DNA of 64,000 bases, taken from positions 41,577 to 105,576 of the forward strand of contig CANRGH010000006.1 in the NCBI GenBank assembly GCA_947630135.1, read 5' to 3'. Each line of letters begins with the position of its first letter. Position 1 is the first letter of the stretch. The stretch comes from an uncultured Monoglobus sp. (GTDB lineage: Bacteria > Bacillota > Clostridia > Monoglobales > Monoglobaceae). Of the stretch, positions 25,143-33,810 are shown one piece after another. Under the pieces are notes generated by a model. It made no database searches and was not told where the DNA came from. It saw nothing but the letters and a program-made list of their open reading frames with translations. Made by a program: the position numbers and the translations under genes.

Positions 25143-25341
25143 AAAAAATGCCCCGATATAATCGAGGCACAAATTAGAGTGTTTTCTTTCAGATATTATA
25201 AATCCTATTCGCCATGTGGTAGTCACACAACCCTCCGCAGAGCTCCGCATATCACCGACGGCGAACCGACAATATGTTTCAACGCTCAAAACAGCCTCAA
25301 AGAACTGTTTGTATCAAATTTAAATACATTAAAGTATCTAC
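25143..25341 (-). ncRNA. Predicted structured non-coding RNA upstream of the PBECR4 gene
   Basis: A minus-strand unit of about 199 bases runs from a promoter at 25348-25375 to a strong terminator (TGCCTCGAT-TAT-ATCGGGGCA then TTTTTT, 25143-25169). Its middle has paired elements: AACAG/CTGTT, an enclosing TTCGCC/GGCGAA helix, and a TGTG...CACA hairpin. No open frame with a ribosome site is present. It could be an attenuated leader of the PBECR4 gene or a separate RNA; the complete terminator only 23 bases before the start codon favours a separate RNA or strict attenuation. It does not show the long tandem repeats of ToxIN antitoxins. Confidence 0.55.
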
Positions 25342-25347
25342 ATATAT

Positions 25348-25375
25348 ATTATATCACAAATTTTTAGAAATGCAA
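25348..25375 (-). promoter_or_regulatory. Promoter of the predicted RNA upstream of PBECR4
   Basis: Minus-strand TTGCAT (25370-25375), 16-base spacer, TATAAT (25348-25353). Confidence 0.65.
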
Positions 25376-25426
25376 CAAATATTTTTAAAAAATATAAATT
25401 TGTCAATATTTACACTTTTTCACGGT

Positions 25427-26173
25427 TTATTTTTTATATTCCTCAAGCATTTGCTCGATTTCCTCTTTGGATTTGAGGCTCAGGAACGAGAAGGGCTTTT
25501 CGAGGGATTTTTCTATGAGTTCTAATCCCTTTTCTCTTTCGCCTTGCTTTATCAGGAGCTCGCCGTAGCCGTAGTAGGCTTCGGGGAAACGCGGTTCGGG
25601 GTCGCGCGCAAGAAGCTCCTCGTAAATCTCTTTCGCCTTGTCGTATTCTCCGTTTATGGCGTAGGCCTCGGCGAGGTTATCGGTGATTATATTGTCGTCA
25701 CTGTTATAGTCATAGGCTTCCTCGTTGAATTCGACGGCCTTTTTGCCGTCGCCCTTTAAATTATACATTATGCCGAGGTTCTGGTATATTGTCGTTATTC
25801 TGAAATTATTGTTATACACGTCCTCGAGCTTTTCGATCGCGTCGTCAATGTCGCCTTCCTTCCAGCTCACAAGCGCCTGCAGCGACGTTACTCTGTAGCG
25901 GTCGGCCGTGTTCGGCTTGGTGAGCATCACGGCGTCGGCGAACACCTTTTTCGCCGCAGCCAGCTCGCCGCAGCGCAGACAGTTGTATCCGAACAGGATC
26001 GTGTCTCCCGCGCCGAGGTTGCCCACCTTGCTCGCTATGTTAAATATTTTCAGTGAGCCGAGATAGTCGCCCTTGGCGTATTTTTGCTTGGCGAAAAGGG
26101 CCACAATGCCGGCCCGTTTCATGATTATAAACACAATCGCGACAAGCAGCAGTATTTGCCAGATAAGTTTCAT
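25427..26173 (-). CDS. Membrane-anchored tetratricopeptide-repeat protein
   Basis: The 248-residue protein has one N-terminal membrane helix (about 3-20, ending near MKRAG) and then five or more TPR-like helical pairs, for example RFPEAYYGYGELLIKQGEREKGLELIEKSLEKP. TPRs make protein-protein contacts, so a scaffold role at the membrane is likely. It follows asnS in the same direction after a repeat element, so cotranscription is uncertain. No partner can be named. Confidence 0.8.
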   Translation of the reverse strand: MKLIWQILLLVAIVFIIMKRAGIVALFAKQKYAKGDYLGSLKIFNIASKVGNLGAGDTILFGYNCLRCGELAAAKKVFADAVMLTKPNTADRYRVTSLQALVSWKEGDIDDAIEKLEDVYNNNFRITTIYQNLGIMYNLKGDGKKAVEFNEEAYDYNSDDNIITDNLAEAYAINGEYDKAKEIYEELLARDPEPRFPEAYYGYGELLIKQGEREKGLELIEKSLEKPFSFLSLKSKEEIEQMLEEYKK

Positions 26174-26216
26174 AAGTATTGCTCCTTAATATGATTTTCC
26201 GCATGCGGAAGTTTTT

Positions 26217-26320
26217 GCGGGCGGATAATATCCAAATGGCGGGACGTCGAGGGCGCCGTCCCCTACGATCATGGTTCGCAAAACCCCGTAGTGCCGCGGC
26301 CCCGCGCGGTTGTGGTTGGC
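26217..26320. repeat. Interspersed intergenic repeat, copy 2
   Basis: GGGACGTCGAGGGCGCCGTC followed by CCCTACGATCATGGTTCGCAAAAC, the same element as in the copies at 56104 and 62772, preceded by a partial GCGGGCGGATAATATCC unit. It ends just before the asnS stop codon. Confidence 0.7.
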
Positions 26321-26324
26321 GGGG

Positions 26325-27677
26325 CTATACCAAATTATTCACGGTTCTGGGGTAGGGGAGCACGTCGCGGATATTGGTCATTCCGGTTACGTACATCACG
26401 AGCCTTTCAAAGCCCAGTCCGAAGCCAGCGTGTTTGCAGCCTCCGAAACGGCGCAGATCGAGGTACCTGCCATAGGCCTCTTTGTCGAGGCCGAGCTCGT
26501 CCATCCGCTTTTCCAGAACATTGGGCCGCTCCTCACGCTGGCTGCCGCCGATTATCTCGCCGATGCCCGGAACCAAACAATCGACCGCGGCCACGGTTTT
26601 GCCGTCGTCATTGAGGCGCATGTAAAACGCCTTGATCTCCTTCGGGTAATCGGTGACAAACACCGGCTTTTTGAACAGCTCCTCGGTCAGGTAACGCTCG
26701 TGCTCGGTCTGCAGATCGACGCCCCACTTCACTGGGTACTCGAACTTTTTGCCCGAGCTTTTCAGCATTTCGACCGCCTCGGTGTAGGTCACTCTGCCGA
26801 ACTCGCTCTCCGCCACCCGGCGCAGCCTCTCAAGCAGGCCCTTGTCCACAAAACGATTGAAAAACTCAAGCTCATCCGCCGCGTTTTCCATGACATAATT
26901 TATCAGATATTTCAGCATATCCTCTGCAAGCGCCATATCGTCGCTAAGGTCGGCGAACGCCATTTCGGGCTCTATCATCCAGAACTCCGCCGCGTGGCGG
27001 GCCGTGTTGCTGTTCTCGGCACGGAATGTCGGCCCGAAGGTGTATATGTCGCCGAAGGCCAGCGCGAACGCCTCGCCCTCGAGCTGCCCGCTTACGGTCA
27101 GCGAAGCGGGGATCCCGAAAAAGTCCTCCTTAATGTCGGTCTCGCCGGGCTTCAGTGTGGTCACGCGGAACATCTCGCCCGCACCCTCGCAGTCGCTGCC
27201 GGTGATTATCGGCGTGTGGACGTATACGAAGCCCTTTTCCGAAAAATATTTGTGTATCGCCTGCGCCAGCATTGAGCGCACTCTGAAAACCGCCGAGAGC
27301 GCGTTGGTCCTCGGGCGCAAATGCGGAATGGTGCGCAGATATTCAAACGTGTGCCGCTTTTTTTGCAGCGGGTACTCGGGCGCGCTCGCGCCCTCGACCT
27401 TCGCCGCTTCAGCCTTGAGCTCAAACGGCTGTTTGGCCTCGGGAGTCAGCTCCAAAACGCCGCTCACCGTCACAGCGGAGCCCACGTTGAGCTTTGAGAT
27501 CTCGCCGAAATTTTCAAGCCGCGAGTCCTCGATAACCACCTGGAGATTTTTGAAGCAGGAGCCGTCATTGAGCTCGACAAAGCCGAAATTTTTTGAGGCG
27601 CGCACCGTGCGCACCCAGCCGCTGACGGTTATATTCCGCCCGCCGAAATCTCCGCCGAACAAATCTTTTATTTTCAT
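26325..27677 (-). CDS. asnS: Asparaginyl-tRNA synthetase
   Basis: The 450-residue class IIb synthetase charges tRNA-Asn. An N-terminal OB-fold ([24 protein letters not shown]) is followed by the catalytic domain with [21 protein letters not shown] (motif 2) and the C-terminal [13 protein letters not shown] (motif 3). ATG at 27677 with AAGGAC upstream gives the usual family length; a frame 12 codons longer lacks a ribosome site. It overlaps no other gene and follows the GNAT gene by 28 bases. No T-box leader is visible directly upstream. Confidence 0.95.
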   Translation of the reverse strand: MKIKDLFGGDFGGRNITVSGWVRTVRASKNFGFVELNDGSCFKNLQVVIEDSRLENFGEISKLNVGSAVTVSGVLELTPEAKQPFELKAEAAKVEGASAPEYPLQKKRHTFEYLRTIPHLRPRTNALSAVFRVRSMLAQAIHKYFSEKGFVYVHTPIITGSDCEGAGEMFRVTTLKPGETDIKEDFFGIPASLTVSGQLEGEAFALAFGDIYTFGPTFRAENSNTARHAAEFWMIEPEMAFADLSDDMALAEDMLKYLINYVMENAADELEFFNRFVDKGLLERLRRVAESEFGRVTYTEAVEMLKSSGKKFEYPVKWGVDLQTEHERYLTEELFKKPVFVTDYPKEIKAFYMRLNDDGKTVAAVDCLVPGIGEIIGGSQREERPNVLEKRMDELGLDKEAYGRYLDLRRFGGCKHAGFGLGFERLVMYVTGMTNIRDVLPYPRTVNNLV

Positions 27678-27705
27678 TGCGTTATACCGTCCTTTTTGAT
27701 CGGGT

Positions 27706-28215
27706 CTAATCAAGCGAAAAGTGATTTTGCTTGCTGTAATCCTTGATAAGCTCGGCGCGGGGATAGCCCCGGCTGTGCTCCACCGAGTTTATGTAAAATC
27801 CCCTGCCGTAGTAAAACCTGATCAAGGGCGTCACATGAGCGCCTGTGTGCAGACGCAGGATCTTCACGTTATTCTCTCTCATGACCTTGTCGACAACGCT
27901 CATAAGTATCTTGCCGATACCGTTGTTGCGCTGAGTGGACTTGACCGCGAAGCGGCTCAAATAAGCCTCGTGGTTGTCAAGAAGCTCAATGCGCACGGCA
28001 CCGACAGGCTCGTCGTCGATAAACACCACGAAGACCTCTTTGGTCTCAATGTCATGGAGCACGTCCTCACTCGTCTCGTTGAGGGCCTCTATGTCATAGT
28101 CAAGCCCCGCCATTTCGCAATATTTCAAAAACGCGTCCTTGGTTATCTTTTTTATGGCGGGAACGTCGTCGCGGCTTGCGCGCTTGACCTCGAACGCGTA
28201 AAGCTGTTTATCCAT
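27706..28215 (-). CDS. GNAT-family N-acetyltransferase
   Basis: The 169-residue protein has the GNAT acetyl-CoA motif ([18 protein letters not shown], motif A) and a beta-bulge region before it ([10 protein letters not shown]). It overlaps argF by 8 bases, so it is translated together with argF and argD. That position raises the chance of a role in arginine synthesis, such as glutamate N-acetylation, but the sequence does not show it. It could equally be a protein or antibiotic acetylase. Confidence 0.8.
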   Translation of the reverse strand: MDKQLYAFEVKRASRDDVPAIKKITKDAFLKYCEMAGLDYDIEALNETSEDVLHDIETKEVFVVFIDDEPVGAVRIELLDNHEAYLSRFAVKSTQRNNGIGKILMSVVDKVMRENNVKILRLHTGAHVTPLIRFYYGRGFYINSVEHSRGYPRAELIKDYSKQNHFSLD

Positions 28216-29143
28216 TTCTGTTGTCCCCCACCATCAGCATCGCCATAACGGCCTTCTGCGCGTGGAGCCTGTTCTCGGCCTCGTCGAACACGACGCTGCG
28301 CTCGCCGTCGATCACGTCGGCTGTCATCTCAAAGCCGCGGTATGCCGGCAGGCAGTGCATGAATATGCTGTCGGGCTTGGACTTGTTGAACAGCTCAAGG
28401 TCGATCTGATAGCCTTGGAAGGCCTTGACGCGCTTTTCCTTCTCGCTCTCCTGGCCCATGCTCGCCCAGGTGTCGGTGTATACGACGTCGGCGTCCGTTA
28501 TGGCCTCGACCGGATCGTTCGTCATAACTATCTTCGAGCCCAGCTCCTTTGCGTCCTCGCGGGCGTTGGCAACGATCTCGGGGTCGCACTCATAGCCCTT
28601 GGGCGAGCCGACGCTTATGTCCATGCCCGCCTTGGCGCAGGCGTAAAGCAGCGAGTGGGCGACATTGTTGCCGTCGCCGATATACGCGAGCTTCAGACCG
28701 CGCAGGCGGCCCTTGTGCTCCTTAACGGTCATCAGATCAGCCAACGCTTGGCACGGGTGCAGCAGGTCGGTGAGGCCGTTTATTATCGGGATCGAGCCGT
28801 ATTTCGCAAGGTCCAGCACGTCCTGATGATCAAAGGTTCTGATCATTATTCCGTCAACAAAACGGCTCATGACCTTGGCGGTGTCGTAGATCGTCTCGCC
28901 GCGTCCAAGCTGAATGTCGTTCGCCGAAAGGAACAGGGCCTGGCCGCCGAGCTGATATATGCCTGTCTCAAACGACACGCGGGTCCTTGTTGACGATTTT
29001 GTGAAGATCATAGCCAGAGTCTTGCCCTTTAAGATTTGATGCGGCTTGCCCGCCTTCTGCTCCTTTTTGAGCTTCGCGGCAAGAGACAGCAGCTGGTTGA
29101 ACTCCTCATGCGTAATATCGTGTATGCTTATAAAATGTTTCAT
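28208..29143 (-). CDS. argF: Ornithine carbamoyltransferase
   Basis: The 311-residue enzyme makes citrulline from ornithine and carbamoyl phosphate. Family motifs are present: SSTRTRVSFE (carbamoyl-phosphate binding), HPCQALAD, and the C-terminal MHCLPAYRGFE that binds ornithine. Length is normal. It starts 1 base after the argD stop. argD and argF sit together downstream of jag in a long leftward gene run. Confidence 0.95.
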   Translation of the reverse strand: MKHFISIHDITHEEFNQLLSLAAKLKKEQKAGKPHQILKGKTLAMIFTKSSTRTRVSFETGIYQLGGQALFLSANDIQLGRGETIYDTAKVMSRFVDGIMIRTFDHQDVLDLAKYGSIPIINGLTDLLHPCQALADLMTVKEHKGRLRGLKLAYIGDGNNVAHSLLYACAKAGMDISVGSPKGYECDPEIVANAREDAKELGSKIVMTNDPVEAITDADVVYTDTWASMGQESEKEKRVKAFQGYQIDLELFNKSKPDSIFMHCLPAYRGFEMTADVIDGERSVVFDEAENRLHAQKAVMAMLMVGDNRNG

Positions 29144-29144
29144 A

Positions 29145-30344
29145 TTATAATACCTCCTTGATCGCGTTTAACAGAATATCTATATCGGACTTATTGACGA
29201 TGAGCGGCGGCACTATGCGCAGCACGCGGTCACCCACAACGCCCACAAGAATTTTTTTCTCAAATAATTTATTGCCGACCTCTTTGGCTTTCGGCTCCTT
29301 AAACTCCACGCCGCGCATCAGACCCGCTCCGCGGACCTCGGCGATCTCCGGACATTCATCTTTGAGTTTATTCAGACTATCGCCCAGATATTCGCCCGCC
29401 TCGGCAGCGCGGCCGAGCACGCCGTTGTTTAAAAGCTCATCAAGGACCACGAGGCCCGCGCGCGTCGACAGCGGATTGCCGCCGAAGGTGGTGCCGTGGT
29501 CGCCCGGCTTAAAGGCCGACGCGAATTTTTCATTGGCACAGAAGGCACCGATCGGCACTCCGCCGCCCAGGCCTTTGGCCATTGTGAATATGTCGGGCTT
29601 AACTCCGTAAAGCTCGTGCGCGAAAAGCCTGCCGCATCTGCCCACGCCGGTCTGCACCTCGTCAACGATAAAGGCGATATCGTTCTCGCGGCACAGGCGC
29701 TCGGCCTCGCGCACAAACTCCATTGTCGCGGGGTGGACCCCGCTCTCGCCCTGAATGAGCTCGATCATAATTCCGGCGGTTTTCTCATTGACCGCGTTTT
29801 TGAGCGCGTCAACATCGTTAAGCTCAATATGCACGAACTTTTCGATCAGCGGCTTATACGGCGCCTGATACTTGGGTTGGCCGGTGGCTGCCACAGTTGC
29901 CAGCGTTCTGCCGTGGAACGAGCTTTTAAGCGTGATGAACTCTATTCTCTCGGGTCTGCCCTGCTCGATCTGATACTTTTTGGCGAGCTTTATGGCGCCC
30001 TCGTTGGCCTCCGCTCCGGTCGAGCAGAAGAACGCTCTGTCCGCGCAGGTGTTCTCAACAAGCATTTGCGCGAGCCGCGCCTGATTTTCAACGTAATAAA
30101 CGCTTGACGTATGGATAAGCCTGCCGATCTGGTCGCACAGCTCTTTTGTGAGTCTCTCATAATTATGTCCCAGTGCGGACACCGCTATACCGGCGAAAAA
30201 GTCTTTATATACATCTCCTTCGGCCGATCTCAGGTTTATTCCGTCACCGCTGACAAAGCTGACCGGGATACGGTCGCCGAACGTGTTCATGTAATATTTT
30301 TTGTCAAGAGCCTTTACCTGCTCCGTGCTTAAGTTTGCGCTCAT
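29145..30344 (-). CDS. argD: Acetylornithine aminotransferase
   Basis: This 399-residue class III PLP aminotransferase has AFFCSTGAEANEGAIKLAKK, IVDEVQTGVGRCGRLFA and FTMAKGLGGGVPIGA with the PLP lysine. It converts N-acetylglutamate semialdehyde to N-acetylornithine. AAAGGAG lies 8 bases before the ATG. The start overlaps the end of the Cys-rich gene by 41 bases. Immediate argF downstream supports the arginine assignment over related GABA or ornithine transaminases. Confidence 0.93.
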   Translation of the reverse strand: MSANLSTEQVKALDKKYYMNTFGDRIPVSFVSGDGINLRSAEGDVYKDFFAGIAVSALGHNYERLTKELCDQIGRLIHTSSVYYVENQARLAQMLVENTCADRAFFCSTGAEANEGAIKLAKKYQIEQGRPERIEFITLKSSFHGRTLATVAATGQPKYQAPYKPLIEKFVHIELNDVDALKNAVNEKTAGIMIELIQGESGVHPATMEFVREAERLCRENDIAFIVDEVQTGVGRCGRLFAHELYGVKPDIFTMAKGLGGGVPIGAFCANEKFASAFKPGDHGTTFGGNPLSTRAGLVVLDELLNNGVLGRAAEAGEYLGDSLNKLKDECPEIAEVRGAGLMRGVEFKEPKAKEVGNKLFEKKILVGVVGDRVLRIVPPLIVNKSDIDILLNAIKEVL

Positions 30345-30588
30345 TGTTTCCGCTCCTTTCGGATGATCTAAGTTTGTTTATCACATACTCGTAGCCGCCC
30401 TCGGTGTGGGGCAGCAGACATTCCGAGCAGTCCTTGACCGCCTTGCCGCCTGACACGATCTCGCGGCAGTTCCCGCCGCAGTCCTCGCGGTCATATAAAG
30501 GACAAAAGCAGAACAGACAGTTTATCCGTTCCGCCTTGTGACAGGGGTAGTATTCGCAGTTCCTGTTCTCAAAATATTCGCAGCCCAT
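30304..30588 (-). CDS. Cysteine-rich small-domain protein (PF04071-like)
   Basis: The 94-residue protein matches the cysteine-rich small domain: CEYYPCHK, NCLFCFCPLY, CGGNC, KDCSECLLPH. Nine or more Cys residues and a His suggest a metal site. In other organisms this domain is found in or near cobalamin genes, but no such gene is here. The ATG is 1 base after the jag stop, with no clear ribosome site, so coupling to jag is likely. The 3' end overlaps argD by 41 bases. Function unknown. Confidence 0.75.
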   Translation of the reverse strand: MGCEYFENRNCEYYPCHKAERINCLFCFCPLYDREDCGGNCREIVSGGKAVKDCSECLLPHTEGGYEYVINKLRSSERSGNNERKLKHGAGKGS

Positions 30589-30589
30589 A

Positions 30590-31450
30590 CTAATCGTTCG
30601 GAGCAACCACGATTCTGCGGTTGGGTTCCTCTCCCACGCTGTAGGTCTTAACGTCCTCGCTGCTCTGGAGCGCGGCGTGGATAATTCTTCTCTCGTTGGG
30701 CGACATGGGCTCGAGCGAGACCTCGCGGCCCTCGCGCAGGACCTTGCGCTCAAGGCTCCTGGCGAGCTTGACAAGCGTTTCCTCGCGTTTCGCACGGTAG
30801 CCCTCGGTGTCGATATTAACCTTTATATATGAGTTCTTTTCTTTGTTTACATACAGGCTGGTCAGGTACTGCACCGCGTCGAGAGTGTCGCCGCGCTTTC
30901 CGATGAGCAGGCCCATTCTCTCGCCCGAAACGGTGACGTCAACCGACTTGCCGCCGTTCACCGCAACGACCTCGGCGTCCTCAAGGCCCATCATATGGAT
31001 AACGGTCTCGGCGAAATACTGCGCGTCCTTGACCGATTTTTCTGTGACCTCGCGGCGCTTCGCCTCGGCGGGCGACAGCTCCTTCTCGGGCGCGGGCGTT
31101 TTCGGAATTTCGGCGGGCCGCTCCGCCTTTTTCTCGGGGCGCGGTCTGCGGGGCTTTTCCGCCTTCGCGCCGGCCTCTTTTTTAGCGGCCTCCGCTTCGG
31201 CGGCCTTCTGCTGCTCCATTTTCCGGCGGCGCAGCTCGCGCGTTTCGCGGATGCGTTTTTCTTCCTCTTCTTCCTTGGTGATCCAGGCCGAGATAATAAC
31301 CTCTCTGCCCAGGAGTTTGCCGAGTATTCCCTTGCCTATCTCGCGCTCCACGGTGTAGGAAAGCTCGTTGACCGAGACTCCGAACTCCTCGGCGGCGAGA
31401 CGCAGGGCCTCTTCCTTACTTTTTGCGTTTTTTTCTATTTTTCGCGGCAT
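30590..31450 (-). CDS. jag: RNA-binding protein Jag/EloR (KhpB)
   Basis: The 286-residue protein has an N-terminal Jag_N domain (KSKEEALRLAAEEFGVSVNEL), a charged Ala/Glu/Pro-rich linker (about 75-135), a KH domain (GLLIGKRGDTLDAVQYL) and a terminal R3H domain (SPNERRIIHAALQ). It binds RNA and affects cell elongation in streptococci. The gene overlaps yidC by 35 bases, as in many Bacillota. Confidence 0.93.
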   Translation of the reverse strand: MPRKIEKNAKSKEEALRLAAEEFGVSVNELSYTVEREIGKGILGKLLGREVIISAWITKEEEEEKRIRETRELRRRKMEQQKAAEAEAAKKEAGAKAEKPRRPRPEKKAERPAEIPKTPAPEKELSPAEAKRREVTEKSVKDAQYFAETVIHMMGLEDAEVVAVNGGKSVDVTVSGERMGLLIGKRGDTLDAVQYLTSLYVNKEKNSYIKVNIDTEGYRAKREETLVKLARSLERKVLREGREVSLEPMSPNERRIIHAALQSSEDVKTYSVGEEPNRRIVVAPND

Positions 31451-32450
31451 TTGCCATTTCCTCCTTTACGTCCTCGTCGGTTATATCGACATGGACAACC
31501 TTGTTAATAAATACCTGCTGAACAAGCTGCAAAAGTCCGCTCAGTATCCAGTAAAAACCGATCGCCGCGGGCAGCGTGAACGCTATCCAAATCGAGAACA
31601 GCGGCATCATGATCATCATTGTCTTCATTGAATTGGGCTTCTCGTTTCCGTTCTCGTCCCTCTGCACCGGCTGAGGCGGCTGCATCTTCTGGGTGATGTA
31701 GCTTGTGAGATACGAGCTTCCGCCCGCGAGCAGCGGAATGAGCCACAGACCTATAGTGCCCCATGTGAGGCCGCCCTCGGGCATTCTGCCCATAAGCAGG
31801 CCGAGAAGCGAGCCGAGGTTCGGCGTCTGGGAAAGATCAATTCCCAAAAGGTTAAAGTCGATGAGCGTGTAGGTCTTGCCGGTCTCGGTAATAAAGTGGC
31901 TGTTCATGATCTCGGGCTGCTCAAACAGCAGCTTCGCGAAACGAATTTCATATATTCCGAAATTTTTAAAGCTGTTTTCCGGGAAAATGTTCAGCGACTC
32001 GATGTTAAGCGCGGCAAGGAACCGGTTCAGCGCGTCGGGATTTGAAATTCCCCACTCGTCGACCGCACTGACTATCCTCCACACATCAGAGCTCGCGACG
32101 CCCATAATGTAGATAATGGGCTGGCGCACAACATAGTAGAGCGCGAACAGGATAGGAAGCTGGATCAACATCGGCAGACATCCGCTCATCGGATTGATCT
32201 GGTATTTCTGATAGAGCTTCATGGTCTCCTGATTAAGCTTTTCTTTGTCGTTGGCGTACTTTTTCTGAATTTCCATCAGAAGCGGCTGAATTTTTTGGGT
32301 CTTGAGCATCGACTTCTGCTGCTTGACCGTCAGCGGCGCCAGAATGAGCTTGACGATCAGCGTGAACAGAAGTATCGCCACACCGTAGTTGCTGGTGATA
32401 GTGTACATCAGTTTGAGGACCCAGCCAAGGGCCAGCATTATATAGGACAA
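31416..32450 (-). CDS. yidC: YidC/Oxa1 membrane protein insertase
   Basis: The 344-residue protein has five membrane helices and the YidC block FTLIVKLILAPLTVKQQKSM followed by the cytosolic coiled-coil hairpin (KYANDKEKLNQE). A large loop between helices 2 and 3 (about 125-215) is longer than in Bacillus SpoIIIJ. The start is TTG with GGAG 8 bases upstream; no lipobox signal is present. It sits in the usual rpmH-rnpA-yidD-yidC-jag order. Confidence 0.93.
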   Translation of the reverse strand: MSYIMLALGWVLKLMYTITSNYGVAILLFTLIVKLILAPLTVKQQKSMLKTQKIQPLLMEIQKKYANDKEKLNQETMKLYQKYQINPMSGCLPMLIQLPILFALYYVVRQPIIYIMGVASSDVWRIVSAVDEWGISNPDALNRFLAALNIESLNIFPENSFKNFGIYEIRFAKLLFEQPEIMNSHFITETGKTYTLIDFNLLGIDLSQTPNLGSLLGLLMGRMPEGGLTWGTIGLWLIPLLAGGSSYLTSYITQKMQPPQPVQRDENGNEKPNSMKTMMIMMPLFSIWIAFTLPAAIGFYWILSGLLQLVQQVFINKVVHVDITDEDVKEEMANAAKNRKKRKK

Positions 32451-32472
32451 TTACAGCACTCCTTAATATTTT

Positions 32473-32682
32473 TTACGGATAATCTATGCCGCCCTTTGAA
32501 AAGGGGTTGCACCGAAGCAGGCGCCAGACCGCCTTGAGGCTCCCCCTGACCGCCCCGTATTTTTTGATCGCCAGAACGGCGTATTGGGAGCACGAGGGAT
32601 AAAACCTGCAGGTCGGCCTGCCCTTTAAGGGCGAGATATACCGCTGATAACCTTTGATAAGTTTAATCAACAAATTTTTCAT
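32473..32682 (-). CDS. yidD: Membrane protein insertion efficiency factor YidD
   Basis: The 69-residue protein has the family signature [28 protein letters not shown] and RCNPFSKGG. It is thought to help YidC-dependent insertion from the inner face of the membrane. ATG at 32682 with GGTGAA upstream gives the standard length. Confidence 0.93.
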   Translation of the reverse strand: MKNLLIKLIKGYQRYISPLKGRPTCRFYPSCSQYAVLAIKKYGAVRGSLKAVWRLLRCNPFSKGGIDYP

Positions 32683-32822
32683 AATTTCACCAAACGCGCG
32701 GGCGGGCCCGCCGCCCGTCTTGTTCCGTTTCCGTGGCAAAATACGAACCGATAAATAATATAACATGAAACGGAAATTTTTGCAACCGTATTTTCAATAA
32801 AATTATATAATTTTACAGAAAT

Positions 32823-33182
32823 TTAATTGTTAAAATTAATTTGTTTAACGGCCTTTTTGACCGCGGTTATAAAATCCCGACGAAGCCTTTCATAATCCGC
32901 GTCGGGCGCGGCCGCCCGCGCTACGATAACCATGTCGGCGTGCGCGCCCTCGGGCAGGAGGCCGCCGCACAAAACAAGCTCGCGGTACAGGGCCCTCAGG
33001 CGGCGCTTGGCGCGGTTGCGCCTGACGGCGCAGCCCACCTTTTTGCCGGCGGTGAGGCCGAGGCGGTCCACTCGCTTGTTTTTAAGCGCGTAGACCACGA
33101 GCGTCGGAGTGACGCACATCTTTCCCCGCTTGTAAAGGCGGGCAAAATCGGTATTCTTCTTTAAGCTGACGACAGAGCCCAA
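32823..33182 (-). CDS. rnpA: Ribonuclease P protein component
   Basis: The 119-residue basic protein has the RNR motif as VGCAVRRNRAKRRLRALYRE and FARLYKRGK near the start. It is the protein subunit of the tRNA 5'-maturation ribozyme. It starts with TTG; GGAGG lies 8 bases upstream. A terminator-like hairpin separates it from rpmH. Confidence 0.93.
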   Translation of the reverse strand: MGSVVSLKKNTDFARLYKRGKMCVTPTLVVYALKNKRVDRLGLTAGKKVGCAVRRNRAKRRLRALYRELVLCGGLLPEGAHADMVIVARAAAPDADYERLRRDFITAVKKAVKQINFNN

Positions 33183-33204
33183 CGCCGTGCCTCCTTCCGT
33201 TAAA

Positions 33205-33228
33205 CAAAAAGACGCCGCTTACGGCGTC
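33205..33228 (-). terminator. Terminator-like hairpin between rpmH and rnpA
   Basis: GACGCCG-TAAG-CGGCGTC stem followed on the minus strand by TTTTTG. It would reduce readthrough from rpmH into rnpA. Confidence 0.65.
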
Positions 33229-33248
33229 TATCCAACAATGAAACGAGA

Positions 33249-33383
33249 TTACGCGGACAGCTTCTTTCTGCCCTTGAGTCTTCTCCTTGCCAAAACCTTG
33301 CGGCCGTTCTTGGTACTCATTCTCTTTCTGAAGCCGTGAACCTTGGATCTGTGTCTCTTTTTCGGCTGGTAAGTTCTGAGCAT
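33249..33383 (-). CDS. rpmH: 50S ribosomal protein L34
   Basis: The 44-codon gene reads [18 protein letters not shown], then [17 protein letters not shown] and a KGRKKLSA end: a complete bacterial L34. GGAGG precedes the ATG, and a consensus promoter lies at 33490-33518. Confidence 0.97.
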   Translation of the reverse strand: MLRTYQPKKRHRSKVHGFRKRMSTKNGRKVLARRRLKGRKKLSA

Positions 33384-33489
33384 TTATATCCCTCCTTAAC
33401 AATAAATAGGATTAATTATTTACATTATATGTCATTTCCCGCGGGACCGCAAATCCGGAATTTACAAATCCCCAGAAAAAATCTTTAAT

Positions 33490-33518
33490 ATTGTACCACG
33501 ACTTATATTTCTTGTCAA
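33490..33518 (-). promoter_or_regulatory. Promoter of rpmH
   Basis: Minus-strand TTGACA (33513-33518), 17-base spacer, TACAAT (33490-33495). Confidence 0.75.
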
Positions 33519-33673
33519 GTAATAATTTTACACAAATTTTGCCCATAAATTTGTATAAAATATTTTTTTCGCATTTTTCCGAAGATATTGTTATTTGGAT
33601 TTTCATATGCAACTATATTTTGTATAATACGATTTTATAGGGTTTTTGAAAAAATTTTTTGGCCAATTTGGTG

Positions 33674-33702
33674 TTGAAAAATGATTTTCTTTTTGTTAAA
33701 AT
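33674..33702 (+). promoter_or_regulatory. Promoter of dnaA
   Basis: TTGAAA (33674-33679), 17-base spacer, TAAAAT (33697-33702), about 105 bases before the dnaA start. Confidence 0.7.
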
Positions 33703-33810
33703 ATATTTACACGAGTGTTACAGAGAGTGCGGCCCCGCCCGAAAACGGCGCAAAAACGTTGGTCCGCGCTTCCGGATATATTAATTGACGAAAAGAAAAA
33801 GAGGAGAAAT

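Larger units (their letters stand above)
33384..33810. other. rpmH-dnaA intergenic region, candidate but box-poor oriC
   Basis: This 427-base AT-rich region separates leftward rpmH from rightward dnaA, the classic replication-origin position in Bacillota, and gene direction flips here. I find only one match to the loose DnaA-box pattern TTWTNCACA (TTTTACACA, 33527-33535) and no perfect TTATCCACA. It also holds the two divergent promoters. The true oriC may be elsewhere. Confidence 0.4.

Noticed and set aside
25270..25310. Single CRISPR-like repeat (TTTCAACGC...) upstream of the PBECR4 gene
   Set aside because: Only one copy is present and it falls inside the predicted RNA on the other strand.
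33082..33402. 106-codon open frame overlapping rpmH in another frame
   Set aside because: The 44-codon rpmH in the correct frame explains the region with promoter and ribosome site.
33384..33810. Fully defined oriC
   Set aside because: Only one loose DnaA-box match was found, so it is listed only as a candidate region.
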